A stretch of 58,934 bases of DNA from an uncultured Clostridia bacterium (GCA_946627565.1 CAMOVR010000004.1:1-58934), one strand, 5' to 3'; positions 1 through 7,997 are shown, numbered from the stretch's first letter. The notes: generated from the sequence alone by a model not told the origin. Translations and numbers: made by a program.

Positions 1-12
1 GAAGGTTTTAAC

Positions 13-303
13 TTGACTGAAAAAATAAGATGCGATACCTGCCCGCGCTGCTATGATGCGTACCCTGGCAAGCTCGACCCCTTCGGGAACCATTTCCATA
101 TCTGCGGAATGGGCGGTAACATGGTCTACACCACCCCAAGAAAGGAAAAACGGATCAGCGGTTCAGGGTGGATTCATTATGGCATCAGCTCCTGCGGGCT
201 GTATGAGACCATAGACGCAGCCCTGGCTGATATGACAGAACCTGAAAAGAAAAGATACTTTGAAAGGAAGATGGAAAAGCATGATGGAGGTGACAGAGGA
301 TGA
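13..303 (+). CDS. Small zinc-ribbon-like early protein, copy 1
   Basis: A 96-residue protein read from a TTG start preceded by GAAGG at the very left edge. The N-terminus has the cysteine pairs CDTC and CYD, and the middle carries GNMVYTTPRKEK and SGSGWIHY. It is a clear paralogue of the gene at 2442-2714: most residues are identical through the central 70 positions. The stop overlaps the ATG of the next gene (ATGA). Function is unknown; a small metal-binding phage protein is likely. The true start could lie upstream of the window. Confidence 0.7.
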   Translation: MTEKIRCDTCPRCYDAYPGKLDPFGNHFHICGMGGNMVYTTPRKEKRISGSGWIHYGISSCGLYETIDAALADMTEPEKKRYFERKMEKHDGGDRG

Positions 304-863
304 CCAGAGCAGAACTGCTGAAAGAGTTTGATAGGGTCATCACTTCCTGGATCGTCAATGAGTACCCTGACATATGTGTGCTGAAGGCAGCCAGGGAACA
401 ACTGAATAATCCCGTCTATGTCGTTACTGAAGGGATCTATTCCGATTATCATATTGAAGGCGCGTTCACGGACGAAGAAAGTGCAAAAAAATACGCAACC
501 TTGTGCGGAGGTACAGTTGAAACACTTATTCCGCTGGACAGGCAGGATGGACACCGGGACGATGAAAAGGTGCTTATCACATACAATTATTCGACCAACA
601 AGATTATCAACATATATTTTTGGATCGGAAACGAACAGTATGATAAAGACTATTGTTCTGACTCTTGTTTCAAATTTTCTCTGAAAGTCAATAGCAGAGT
701 AGGCCAGGATATTCTTCTGAAAGGCGCCGATTCAGAGCTTGCACTGAAAGTGGCGCAGGACAGATATGCAGCCTGGAAGTATGAAAATAAACTGGTTTAT
801 GTAAACGGCATAGCAAGCACCCAGAAGAATCTGGATTCTTTGGCTGAAGGCGGTGCAGAATGA
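300..863 (+). CDS. Hypothetical early protein, DUF7336-like segment
   Basis: 187 residues, translationally coupled to both neighbours by 4-nt overlaps. Residues about 40-80 (VYVVTEGIYSDYHIEGAFTD followed by EESAKKYATLCGG) resemble the small phage module that opens with VYVV..G.YSD and F.d.E.A..y. The remainder is not recognised. No signal peptide or membrane segment is visible. Probably a cytoplasmic early protein. Confidence 0.7.
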   Translation: MTRAELLKEFDRVITSWIVNEYPDICVLKAAREQLNNPVYVVTEGIYSDYHIEGAFTDEESAKKYATLCGGTVETLIPLDRQDGHRDDEKVLITYNYSTNKIINIYFWIGNEQYDKDYCSDSCFKFSLKVNSRVGQDILLKGADSELALKVAQDRYAAWKYENKLVYVNGIASTQKNLDSLAEGGAE

Positions 864-1261
864 TCCAAATAGAAATAGACATGGAAATGCCAGAATCATG
901 CCCAAAATGCAAATTCTATAAAGATCAGAATGATGCAGAATACTGTATTATAACCGGACATCGTTTTACATTGGAAGATATATTCGCAGCAACGGATTCT
1001 CTCGAAAACGCAAAGCCTTTCTGGTGCCCGCTGCATCAAGCACAAGATGCGACTATGCTACAAGGATTCCTGGCGGATATTCTTTCTTCTGAAAGTATCC
1101 TGAATTCCGTTAATTGTCATGCTATTTCGCTCGAAGATGCAAGTCGCATAATCGCTATCTGCGCATGTGCCTGCGATGTAATGAGCCCTTCTGGATTCAT
1201 TCATTGGCTAAAGGAGCGAATGAAGCAGGATGCGGTCCTGAAAGGATGTGCTGAAGAATGA
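860..1261 (+). CDS. Cysteine-motif early protein, MEMP family copy 1
   Basis: 133 residues beginning MIQIEIDMEMPESCPKCKF. The opening contains C-x2-C and a later CIITG, the hallmark of a small family also seen at 1644-1931 and, truncated, at 58837-58934. The three share the pattern D-M-x-M-P-x2-C-x2-C. From 902 to 956 the DNA is identical to the last 55 nt of the window. Role unknown; probably a small metal-binding protein. Confidence 0.7.
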   Translation: MIQIEIDMEMPESCPKCKFYKDQNDAEYCIITGHRFTLEDIFAATDSLENAKPFWCPLHQAQDATMLQGFLADILSSESILNSVNCHAISLEDASRIIAICACACDVMSPSGFIHWLKERMKQDAVLKGCAEE

Positions 1262-1656
1262 CAGACCAAGAAAAGCAGAAAAAGACGATTCGAGGGCTGG
1301 AGTGCCATATAAACGGAGCGCCTTATGATTGTCCATACGGTGGGAACCCTGATTATCCTTGCGCCAATCCAGAGTGTGAAGATCAACTGCTGAAAGACGC
1401 TCTCTCGCTTCTGGAAGCACAGCGGCCACGGATTATGACACCAGAAGAAATAAAGAAATACCTTGCAGACCCCGACGGGGATAAAGCCCCGATTTGGATG
1501 GAGTGGAAAACAATCCCCGGAATGTGCGGATGGGCGCTGGCGTTTACAGTAGCAGACCTTATGAAACGATTCTTTGATAAGTACAACGTAAACTGGCGTC
1601 CTTGGACTTCTCGACCCACAGACAAGCAGCGGAGGTTGGCACCATGGCAGTCTTAA
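1258..1656 (+). CDS. Early protein with C-terminal W-x3-PT-x7-PW motif, copy 1
   Basis: 132 residues. The N-terminus has spaced cysteines (CHINGAPYDCPYGG, CANPEC), then DALSLLEAQRPRIMTPEE, and the tail is W-TSR-PT-DKQRRLA-PW. The same tail spacing occurs in the proteins at 2707-3276 and 3442-3951. The last codons CGG AGG .. CCA TGG also supply the Shine-Dalgarno (1631-1635) and start codon (1644) of the next gene. Function unknown. Confidence 0.7.
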   Translation: MTDQEKQKKTIRGLECHINGAPYDCPYGGNPDYPCANPECEDQLLKDALSLLEAQRPRIMTPEEIKKYLADPDGDKAPIWMEWKTIPGMCGWALAFTVADLMKRFFDKYNVNWRPWTSRPTDKQRRLAPWQS

Positions 1657-1931
1657 TCAATATGGATATGCCGCAGAACTGTTTTCAATGCCCGATGGCG
1701 AGAGGTGACGGAGAAACCGCTACCTGCCAGTTGACGGCCAGCTCAACGAACTCCAAAGCAAAACGCCTGGACGATTGCCCGATCCTTTACGGAAATGTAA
1801 AAATCATGCCTCCGGGCAGCGAACCACTCCAGGGATACGGATTTTCAAAACGCTCGTGCGGTGCCTGCTCTCATGAAGGATTGCCGCAAGTATGCAAATA
1901 CTGCGAATCATATCAAGGCGTAAGGTGGTGA
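1644..1931 (+). CDS. Cysteine-motif early protein, MEMP family copy 2
   Basis: 95 residues beginning MAVLINMDMPQNCFQCPM, a paralogue of the gene at 860-1261. The start ATG lies inside the CCATGG that encodes the terminal Pro-Trp of the upstream protein, with GGAGG 8 nt before it. A second cysteine set (C-GAC and CKYC) near the C-terminus suggests two metal sites. Role unknown. Confidence 0.7.
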   Translation: MAVLINMDMPQNCFQCPMARGDGETATCQLTASSTNSKAKRLDDCPILYGNVKIMPPGSEPLQGYGFSKRSCGACSHEGLPQVCKYCESYQGVRW

Positions 1932-1938
1932 AACGGCG

Positions 1939-2445
1939 ATGAAGCCAGAGGAACTTATTTGCATAGCACAGCGCAAGGACAACGGGAAATGGATAGAGGG
2001 ATTCTACTTCTGCCTGCATCACAATGATGGAAGAACCCATCTGCATCACTTTATCATTCCGCTGGAAGCCGATCTTTCCAAAGAAACGCCACTGGATAAA
2101 ATTCAGGTAGAGATCGAACCGGAAAGCATTACACTTAAAGCGCTGGAACCTCAACCGCCGAAACATATTCACGAAGAATACCCTGAGCATGATTGGGAAC
2201 GAGAAAAGGACGGGAGCATAGACGAATTCGCAATGGAGAGCGATTTTCACAATGGGCCGCGTTGTAAACGATGCTATGATACGTTCTGCGTTCACTGCGT
2301 ACCCGATGGCTATGAAACGCATAAGCCGTGTATTATTGATGAAGACCGTTGCCCGAAATGCGGAAATAAGCTTTTCCCTCCTTTTGGCAAAGCGAGGAAG
2401 ATCACATATTGCGCGAATTGCGGTCAGGCGGTGAAATGGGAATGA
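1939..2445 (+). CDS. YopX-like N-terminus with C-terminal zinc ribbon
   Basis: 168 residues. The N-terminus (CIAQRKDNGKWIEGFYF) resembles the start of YopX-type phage proteins, which open with a request-for-change-like R..d...W..G. The C-terminus carries a classical ribbon, CPKCGNKLF...YCANCGQ, and ends QAVKWE. The final TGGGAATGA contains the ATG of the next gene. No enzyme motif is seen. Confidence 0.65.
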   Translation: MKPEELICIAQRKDNGKWIEGFYFCLHHNDGRTHLHHFIIPLEADLSKETPLDKIQVEIEPESITLKALEPQPPKHIHEEYPEHDWEREKDGSIDEFAMESDFHNGPRCKRCYDTFCVHCVPDGYETHKPCIIDEDRCPKCGNKLFPPFGKARKITYCANCGQAVKWE

Positions 2446-2714
2446 TCCGCTGCGATACCTGCCCACGCTGCTATGATGCGTCCCCTGGCAAGCTCGACCC
2501 CTTTGGGAACCATTTTCAAATTTGCGGCATGACGGGCAATATGGTGTACACCACCCCGCGAAAGGAAAAGAAGATCAGCGGTTCCGGATGGATTCATTAC
2601 GAAGTCAGCTCATGCGGGCTCTTTAATACCATCGACGAAGCCCTGGCCCTCATGACAGAATCCGAAAAGAAAAGATACTACGAAAGGATGGAGGCGATAA
2701 AACAGGATGGCTAA
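2442..2714 (+). CDS. Small zinc-ribbon-like early protein, copy 2
   Basis: 90 residues beginning MIRCDTCPRCYDASPGKLD, nearly identical to the protein at 13-303 across GKLDPFGNHF, NMVYTTPRKEK and SGSGWIHY. The start overlaps the preceding stop in ATGA and the stop overlaps the next gene. The duplication places two copies 2.4 kb apart within the array. Confidence 0.7.
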   Translation: MIRCDTCPRCYDASPGKLDPFGNHFQICGMTGNMVYTTPRKEKKISGSGWIHYEVSSCGLFNTIDEALALMTESEKKRYYERMEAIKQDG

Positions 2715-3276
2715 TTTGTTAGAAAAAGTGATGAAGGGGCAAGAGTGCATAAGTGGCGCTGTTGTGTATTGCAATCAATGCGGCTATTCTTCCGCAGACG
2801 GAAGCGGGCGTGGTGATCGCTGCAAAAGAGATTGTGCAAAAGACGCCCTTTCTTTGCTGAGAGCATATCATCAGAAGAAAATAGAGTGTGAACAATGTGC
2901 TTCAAAAACAAGCGCAACAATTGAAAGCCTTCAAGATAAGTTAAAAGAAAGCAGGATCAGCCTTAAAGAAATAATGGATGAATCGCTCACCGAATTAATA
3001 GAAACAAACAGGCTTAAGCCTCCAAGAGTATTGACAATTGACGATATGCAGGCTACGAAAAAAGGCCAATTTTTGTGGATCGAATGCTTAGGCGGCGAAC
3101 TCTATTGTATGGAAGCGGTTCAAGTTTGTAAGGCAAACGGGAAGGTCACAGAAATATCCATAAACGCCCCAAGATTCATATATGAATTAACAATGAAGAA
3201 TTATAATGCGGGATGGCGTGTGTGGGATTCGCAGCCGACTCCTGCGATGATGGAGGCAATGCCATGGAAGAGTTAA
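2707..3276 (+). CDS. Early protein with C-terminal W-x3-PT-x7-PW motif, copy 2
   Basis: 189 residues. Spaced N-terminal cysteines (CISGAVVYCNQCG, CKRDC) precede KDALSLL, a lysine-rich probable coiled segment (about 55-90), PRVLTIDDM and the tail W-DSQ-PT-PAMMEAM-PW. The architecture matches the proteins at 1258 and 3442. Codons ATG GAG GCA ATG CCA TGG double as GGAGG and start ATG for the next gene. Confidence 0.7.
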   Translation: MANLLEKVMKGQECISGAVVYCNQCGYSSADGSGRGDRCKRDCAKDALSLLRAYHQKKIECEQCASKTSATIESLQDKLKESRISLKEIMDESLTELIETNRLKPPRVLTIDDMQATKKGQFLWIECLGGELYCMEAVQVCKANGKVTEISINAPRFIYELTMKNYNAGWRVWDSQPTPAMMEAMPWKS

Positions 3277-3434
3277 TCGCTGCATTGAATGAAATCAATA
3301 AAACCCTCAATTCTATTCATTCTATCCTCGTAATTATTCAAATGTGGCTTTGCTTCATGGTTTTCTGTAAAGATATGGGGCATGATGCTTCAAGAATACT
3401 GCGTGACATCCGGGATAAAATTGGGAGGAAGTGA
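3264..3434 (+). CDS. Small membrane protein
   Basis: 56 residues. The start ATG at 3264 is embedded in the Pro-Trp codons of the upstream gene with GGAGG at 3252-3256. One hydrophobic stretch (residues about 17-36, ILVIIQMWLCFMVF) should span the membrane, followed by a basic tail (RDIRDKIGRK). Function unknown. Confidence 0.55.
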   Translation: MEELIAALNEINKTLNSIHSILVIIQMWLCFMVFCKDMGHDASRILRDIRDKIGRK

Positions 3435-3441
3435 AAATAGG

Positions 3442-3951
3442 ATGGATATCGTTGAAAAAGTAAAAAAGGGATTTGAAGCGCATGGAAGCGGCCCCAGCGT
3501 ATGGCGAATATGCGGGAAGTGCCCTTATCGTGAGGAAGATGATCCATTCTTTGATCCGAGAATTACGCCAAACTATAATTCAGAATTGATAGAAAAATCT
3601 CAAAAATGCATGGACAACCTATTGAAAGATGCGTGTTTCCTTCTGACGGCTGCTTATTCAGAGCCACGCGTGATGACGCTTGAAGAAGTGCAGCAAATGG
3701 GATTAAGAAATATCAATAAAGATGATATCGATGACCCAGACGAAGTGTGTTATTTAGAGAGAACAGTTCTTTGTTCCCCTTTATGGAGCAAAAAAGAATT
3801 TGATGGTGACGAAAACCATCTGGCGATTCTATTCTTTTTCCTGGCTACCGATGAATTCGATAATTGGCACGTTGATACATACGGACACGTGATTCGGTGC
3901 TGGACCCGCCCGCCGACAAAAGAGCAGATGGAGGCAACACCATGGGAATGA
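3442..3951 (+). CDS. Early protein with C-terminal W-x3-PT-x7-PW motif, copy 3
   Basis: 169 residues; the ATG at 3442 follows GGGAGGAAG. It has spaced cysteines (C-GKC) near the N-terminus, a DACFLLTA segment, PRVMTLEEV and the tail W-TRP-PT-KEQMEAT-PW. Codons for M-E-A (GGAGG at 3930-3934) and PW (CCATGG) again supply the initiation signals of the next gene. Confidence 0.7.
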   Translation: MDIVEKVKKGFEAHGSGPSVWRICGKCPYREEDDPFFDPRITPNYNSELIEKSQKCMDNLLKDACFLLTAAYSEPRVMTLEEVQQMGLRNINKDDIDDPDEVCYLERTVLCSPLWSKKEFDGDENHLAILFFFLATDEFDNWHVDTYGHVIRCWTRPPTKEQMEATPWE

Positions 3952-4112
3952 AACGTACCGATGTATGCCCGTCATGCAAGACGCGCCTGAAATGGAAGGA
4001 GCCGGATTATATGCTCAGCGGCTCATGGGTCTGCCCGCGCTGCAAGTACAGACGCCGGGAAGGATCAGCAAGAACCTTCCCTTGGCTGAAACACAAAAAG
4101 AAAAGGCGGTGA
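3942..4112 (+). CDS. Small zinc-ribbon protein
   Basis: 56 residues. A single C-x2-C...C-x2-C ribbon (CPSCKTRLKW ... CPRCKYR) with a very basic tail ending KHKKKRR. The start codon is nested in the CCATGG of the upstream gene. A nucleic-acid-binding ribbon is plausible, but no specific family was recognised. Confidence 0.6.
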   Translation: MGMKRTDVCPSCKTRLKWKEPDYMLSGSWVCPRCKYRRREGSARTFPWLKHKKKRR

Positions 4113-4119
4113 AAAAATT

Positions 4120-4305
4120 ATGAGTAACATGATCCAATGTGATGCTTGCGAAAAAATGATGTTCGCAGATTCCAGAAGCGAGAAAGGGGACTACCATGAA
4201 ATAATTATTGACAGATCTTATTCCTATCACCTTTGCCGAAACTGCTATGAAAGAATGATGCATGATATTTTTGCGATGATATTCGATGCGGAAGAACAGA
4301 CGTGA
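4120..4305 (+). CDS. Small cysteine-pair protein
   Basis: 61 residues with CDACEKMMF at the N-terminus and LCRNCYERM in the middle, giving one four-cysteine metal site similar to short phage zinc-binding proteins. Preceded by GGCGGTGAAAAAATT. Role unknown. Confidence 0.6.
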   Translation: MSNMIQCDACEKMMFADSRSEKGDYHEIIIDRSYSYHLCRNCYERMMHDIFAMIFDAEEQT

Positions 4306-4333
4306 AGCCATCATGGCATAAGGCGGTGAAGAA

Positions 4334-4807
4334 ATGATTCGACACGTTTCAACAGATATCAAAGGCTTGTTTTCCTTATCCGATTATCGCCTGAAGAAAA
4401 TGCTCCCAGATATAAAATATGATGGAATACCATTTCAGACAGTCGGACAACTCAGGAAATCCTTGCTTGCTGAATTGGAATTAGGACATAAATTGCTCCC
4501 TGCCGAAGGATGCACAAACTTTGATCCGGTTAGAGGATGCCTTGGGTGCGTTGATCCAGTCAATCATTTTATTGAAACCATAAAGGAGCAGATTCCCGGA
4601 ATATGCCAGGTCCCCAAGAACGTGTTATTTCCTGAATCTGGAGGAATAACCGAAGAACGGAACAAGGTTATTTCTGCATTGGAAAACTGCATCGTCGATC
4701 CCAAGTGCCGGGATTGCCCCTGGGAGGAATGCGAAGAAGAACATGAAACAGTAAAAATCCCTCTGAGCCTTGCTAAAAAAGCACTGGAATTCATGAAAGC
4801 GAAGTGA
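4334..4807 (+). CDS. Hypothetical early protein
   Basis: 157 residues. Contains a cluster of cysteines in two places (CTNFDPVRGCLGC and CIVDPKCRDCPWEEC). The N-terminal third is basic and hydrophilic. It sits in the co-directional early array with short spacing. Not recognised. Confidence 0.6.
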   Translation: MIRHVSTDIKGLFSLSDYRLKKMLPDIKYDGIPFQTVGQLRKSLLAELELGHKLLPAEGCTNFDPVRGCLGCVDPVNHFIETIKEQIPGICQVPKNVLFPESGGITEERNKVISALENCIVDPKCRDCPWEECEEEHETVKIPLSLAKKALEFMKAK

Positions 4808-4811
4808 AAAA

Positions 4812-5042
4812 ATGAATAAGGCGAGAGCGAAAAAAGTGATTTACACATTAACAAAGGAAAGGCTTTTTACCTATAAAGATCTCGATGATCAATGGTGCGA
4901 AGGCTACTTCAAGGGTGCTGCCCTCATTGCGAATCATTTGTGTGATCAAATGATTATAACCTGTGAAATGAGGGATTCACTCATTGCTCAAGTTCGGCAA
5001 GGAATTGAAGAAGGGCCAAAAGCCATTTATCGTTACTTATGA
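4812..5042 (+). CDS. Hypothetical early protein
   Basis: 76 residues, starting 5 nt after the previous stop. Predicted to be helical, with no cysteine ribbon beyond two isolated cysteines. Not recognised; assigned by position and gap-free frame. Confidence 0.55.
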   Translation: MNKARAKKVIYTLTKERLFTYKDLDDQWCEGYFKGAALIANHLCDQMIITCEMRDSLIAQVRQGIEEGPKAIYRYL

Positions 5043-5071
5043 TAAGCATGAGAGTTACGGGAGGTGTAATT

Positions 5072-5299
5072 ATGGGAGACATCGTGGATACCAAACAATC
5101 ACAAGAAATCAAAGTAAAAGGTATGGTGGTCGATATGTTCAACGGCGCACCGACAAAAATGCGGCAGAAGACCATCACCGTGCGCATGACCAAAGGCACC
5201 GTTGCCCCAACGATCAGCTTGGAGGATCCTCTCCGTGGAATTATCTTCGTGGTGCCCGCAGAACAGATTATTGAATACTACAAGGAGGAAGAAAAATGA
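5072..5299 (+). CDS. Hypothetical early protein
   Basis: 75 residues. The ATG at 5072 is chosen because GGGAGGTG lies just upstream; an earlier in-frame ATG at 5039 lacks a good site. The sequence is beta-rich (KVKGMVVDMF, TITVRMTKG, GIIFVVPAEQI). The stop overlaps the lipoprotein start. Not recognised. Confidence 0.6.
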   Translation: MGDIVDTKQSQEIKVKGMVVDMFNGAPTKMRQKTITVRMTKGTVAPTISLEDPLRGIIFVVPAEQIIEYYKEEEK

Positions 5300-5688
5300 A
5301 AAAGAAAACTATTGCTCTGGTCATTCTACTGGTGATTATTTCTATTATCCTTTGCGGCTGCATGACAGAGGCAGAAAAGGTTTCTCACAACGTAAGCAAA
5401 GAAGCTGACCTGTTCAACGTTACTCGACGTGTGACTGTGATCAACGCTCGTTCTGATACTCCGTTGCTTGAAATCATCGGCAACCTTTCAGTTCAACACA
5501 GCAGTGGAGATATTGATATTATCGTCGAAGTTGGTCCGGGACAGTATAAAAAGCATTTTGTTCGGTTAAATAGCTGGACAATCTATGTTGTAGAGGATAT
5601 TTCTGGCGCGTATGTTGATAAATACCATTATGAAGTTAATATCCTTCCCGAAATGATTATTCCTATCACCTTCACGCAAGATCGATGA
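5296..5688 (+). CDS. Phage beta-sandwich lipoprotein
   Basis: 130 residues with a lipoprotein signal: basic MKKK, a hydrophobic core of about 15 residues, and lipobox LCGC with the acylated cysteine near residue 21. The mature part (RRVTVINARSDTPLLEIIGN, KKHFVRLNSWTIYVVEDISG, YHYEVNILPEM) resembles beta-sandwich lipoproteins known from other Firmicutes phages and prophages. It should be anchored on the outer face of the host membrane. Possible roles are superinfection exclusion or surface change, inferred from location only. Confidence 0.8.
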   Translation: MKKKTIALVILLVIISIILCGCMTEAEKVSHNVSKEADLFNVTRRVTVINARSDTPLLEIIGNLSVQHSSGDIDIIVEVGPGQYKKHFVRLNSWTIYVVEDISGAYVDKYHYEVNILPEMIIPITFTQDR

Positions 5689-5701
5689 GGAGGAATGAGC
5701 T

Positions 5702-5959
5702 ATGAGTGAACGCTGCCTGCTCTGTGGCGGTGAAATCCCCGAAGGCCGTCAGGTGTGCCCGGAGTGTGAAAAGCAGGCAAACGAAAAGCCTGCGCTTGGA
5801 ATCAGGCCCTACTTCCTGGCAATTCCCGGAAGAATAAAAGAATTGGCAGAAGCAATCAGCCGCAACGCAACTGATACCAACGGCCTGTGCATCAGATGGG
5901 CCGAGGAAATCATTTGTCACAGCCGGACGCTTGAAAAGATGGGAGGAAAGAAAGCATGA
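5702..5959 (+). CDS. Zinc-ribbon early protein
   Basis: 85 residues with CLLCGGEIPEG...CPECEKQ at the N-terminus and a helical remainder. A short ribbon fused to a helical tail is common in Firmicutes phage early regions; the role is not known. Confidence 0.6.
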   Translation: MSERCLLCGGEIPEGRQVCPECEKQANEKPALGIRPYFLAIPGRIKELAEAISRNATDTNGLCIRWAEEIICHSRTLEKMGGKKA

Positions 5960-6174
5960 AAGCATTGTCCAGAATTCAGTTTGATATCCTCATGGCTGAC
6001 CGCCGCCGAAAAATAGTAACGCTTCAGGACATGGAGGAATTATTCAAGCAATATGGGGATGAGTATTACAAGGATTATGGAGAAAGCCAATTTGAATTGT
6101 GTGTAGAAAACCCATACTGGGACAGCCTTCGGAAAGTGCGCAGCGATATTCCCCGCAAAGGCTACAAAATATAA
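5956..6174 (+). CDS. Hypothetical early protein
   Basis: 72 residues, coupled to the previous gene by a 4-nt overlap (ATGA). Acidic, aromatic-rich (YGDEYYKDYGE). Not recognised. Confidence 0.55.
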   Translation: MKALSRIQFDILMADRRRKIVTLQDMEELFKQYGDEYYKDYGESQFELCVENPYWDSLRKVRSDIPRKGYKI

Positions 6175-6186
6175 GGGCGTGATAAT

Positions 6187-6393
6187 ATGGCTGGCCTTAA
6201 TTGTCCGAAATGCGGATGTGAAAAATCCTTTGTAAAAGATTGTCGGCCCTTTGCAGCCGGATTCCGCAGGCGGCGTGAATGTGAACAATGCAGTCACCGA
6301 TGGACAACCTATGAATGCGACAGCGCCCTCATGCGACGCTTAATGGACCGGGCCATTAAAATCGGCTCTGAGAAAGTGAGTGAAAATACGTGA
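6187..6393 (+). CDS. NrdR-like zinc-ribbon domain protein
   Basis: 68 residues matching only the N-terminal ribbon of the ribonucleotide reductase repressor Nrd[14 protein letters not shown], then [17 protein letters not shown]. NrdR itself is about 150 residues with an ATP-cone, which is missing here. The stand-alone ribbon probably binds DNA; whether it touches host NrdR boxes is speculation. A second NrdR-like ribbon is at 7717. Confidence 0.75.
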   Translation: MAGLNCPKCGCEKSFVKDCRPFAAGFRRRRECEQCSHRWTTYECDSALMRRLMDRAIKIGSEKVSENT

Positions 6394-6731
6394 ACGAGAA
6401 AAATGATAGAATCTACTGCCCATACTGCGGAGAAATCATGGAGGAAAGGGCAATCCCCTCCGATGGAGCGTATTTCTTCGTGTGCCCCATGTGCCAATCA
6501 CAATCGCCTTATGGCGAAGGACATGATAGGGCAGTGCAAAAGGCCAACGCCAGAACCCATAATGCAGAAATCCTGAAACTGCGTACAGAACTTACTAATA
6601 AAACCATGGAGAGCGCCCATTACAAATCCCAGCGTGATGAATTGATGGGCGAAGAAAAAGCCTATGCCGATTGTGTTTCCATCATCGTCAGCGAAACGAT
6701 GAAAGTGCTGTCTCAAAAAAAGGAGGAATAA
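6390..6731 (+). CDS. Lar-like restriction-alleviation zinc ribbon
   Basis: 113 residues from a GTG start overlapping the previous stop. The N-terminal half ([11 protein letters not shown]...[23 protein letters not shown]) follows the Lar / restriction-alleviation ribbon pattern of paired CPxC motifs and an A...N tail. The C-terminal half is an extended helix. Family-level call only; anti-restriction activity is not shown. Confidence 0.65.
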   Translation: MNEKNDRIYCPYCGEIMEERAIPSDGAYFFVCPMCQSQSPYGEGHDRAVQKANARTHNAEILKLRTELTNKTMESAHYKSQRDELMGEEKAYADCVSIIVSETMKVLSQKKEE

Positions 6732-6733
6732 TC

Positions 6734-6988
6734 ATGCGGTATTATCGTCAGGAACAAAATAATTCGAATGTTGTAGGGGATATTACCCTTTCCCTGCTGC
6801 TTGTGGCGTTTGTGGTGCTGAAGCTGTGCGGCGTGATCGACTGGTCATGGTGGTGGGTGCTATCTCCTTTATGGATTCCTCTTGGGTTTGTAATTCTGGT
6901 CCTTCTGGTACTCGGCATTGCAAAGCTGGCGCTGAAGATCATGGATAAAAAGGCAGAACGCAGGAGGAAAAGCAATGCCGCGTTATAA
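6734..6988 (+). CDS. Two-span membrane protein (Fragile-X-F-like)
   Basis: 84 residues; the ATG at 6734 follows AAGGAGGAATAATC. Two hydrophobic segments (about 15-32 and 42-63) bracket DWSWWWVLSPLW, a motif seen in phage proteins labelled transmembrane Fragile-X-F. The C-terminus is very basic (KKAERRRK). Inner-membrane location expected, function unknown. Confidence 0.65.
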   Translation: MRYYRQEQNNSNVVGDITLSLLLVAFVVLKLCGVIDWSWWWVLSPLWIPLGFVILVLLVLGIAKLALKIMDKKAERRRKSNAAL

Positions 6989-7196
6989 CGTTCAGCGTCC
7001 GTCAGACGGCAAATGGGCCTGCTATTCTTCTATTGTTGAAGACTACATTACAGACTTCATGCCGGAGGATGAATATCAGGAATGGCGTGAAATCGAGTAT
7101 GGAAAACAGGCCGGTCCGATGCGGGAGGCAAACCAAATGAAATATGAGGACGCTGAGTATCAGCGTTTCAAGAGCAAGGAGGATAATGGAGAATGA
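6975..7196 (+). CDS. Hypothetical early protein
   Basis: 73 residues overlapping the previous gene by 14 nt, with a GGAGGAAAAGC site upstream. Tyrosine- and glutamate-rich. Not recognised. Confidence 0.55.
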   Translation: MPRYNVQRPSDGKWACYSSIVEDYITDFMPEDEYQEWREIEYGKQAGPMREANQMKYEDAEYQRFKSKEDNGE

Positions 7197-7720
7197 CAAT
7201 CACAATGCTACGTTTCCCGAGCGAATCTGATTGGATGGAAGTGAAACGGCGAGCCCTGGTGACTGTTGGGAAAGAACCAATTACACCGCCTGATCGCCGT
7301 TGGAAAGAAAGAATCCTGATCGCCCGACACAGCCCCATCCGTTATATGCAGTTCTCCTTCTTGATCGAGGATATTCCTTCCTGGGTAAGCGTCCACCTTT
7401 GCCGTCACGTTCACGCGCAGCCCTATGTGAAAAGCCAGCGGAATGACCGCCAGGATGAATATGATCGCAATGCGGCCCGGCAGGATGCTCCCGTCAATAT
7501 GATTTGGGACATGAACGCGGAGGAATTGATCACCGTGGTGCAGAAACGCCTGTGTGGAAAGGCTGCGGAGGAAACGCGGGCTGTGCTCTATCACATGATG
7601 GAGTTGGTAACAAAAGCCTGCCCGGAATTCCTGCCCGTGCTGGTGCCGCCCTGTGTATTCAATGGCGGTGTATGCCATGAAATGACGCCGTGCAATCTGT
7701 ATAGGAGTGATGGACCGTGA
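7193..7720 (+). CDS. ThyX-like flavin-dependent thymidylate synthase homologue (divergent)
   Basis: 175 residues. The order of elements follows ThyX: RHSPIRYMQFSFLIEDIPSW, then R71-H72 of the RH..x(n)S.R signature, and later RLCGKAAEETRAV. ThyX makes dTMP from dUMP using FAD and methylene-tetrahydrofolate. Here the signature reads RHVHAQPYVKSQR instead of RHR..S....S.R, so both the third Arg and the first Ser are changed. It may be an active variant with altered chemistry or a degenerate relative. Confidence 0.65.
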   Translation: MTITMLRFPSESDWMEVKRRALVTVGKEPITPPDRRWKERILIARHSPIRYMQFSFLIEDIPSWVSVHLCRHVHAQPYVKSQRNDRQDEYDRNAARQDAPVNMIWDMNAEELITVVQKRLCGKAAEETRAVLYHMMELVTKACPEFLPVLVPPCVFNGGVCHEMTPCNLYRSDGP

Positions 7721-7983
7721 GAAGAGAAGTTACAGACGGCGGGATTCATTGTCCTTATTGCGGCTGCACGTTCAGCAGCGTGGTAAACACCGAGCAAATC
7801 ATGAATGGCATAAAACGCCGGAGAGAATGCCAGGAATGCGGCATGCGGTATAACAGCTTTGAGTATTCAGCCAATGAGGAACGTTCACTCAGGCAGCGGC
7901 AAATGGAAGTAGAGCAAATCACGGTGAATGCTCAATGGGCCATTCAAAACGCAATTGAAAAATTACAGCAGATCAAGATTTGA
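7717..7983 (+). CDS. NrdR-like zinc-ribbon protein, second copy
   Basis: 88 residues from GTG. CPYCGCTFSSVVNTEQ and RRRECQECGMRYNSFE match the NrdR ribbon pattern, followed by a helical tail of about 40 residues instead of the ATP-cone. It is distinct from but related to the protein at 6187. DNA binding is likely from the fold. Confidence 0.7.
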   Translation: MRREVTDGGIHCPYCGCTFSSVVNTEQIMNGIKRRRECQECGMRYNSFEYSANEERSLRQRQMEVEQITVNAQWAIQNAIEKLQQIKI

Positions 7984-7997
7984 AAGGAGAAAACAGT

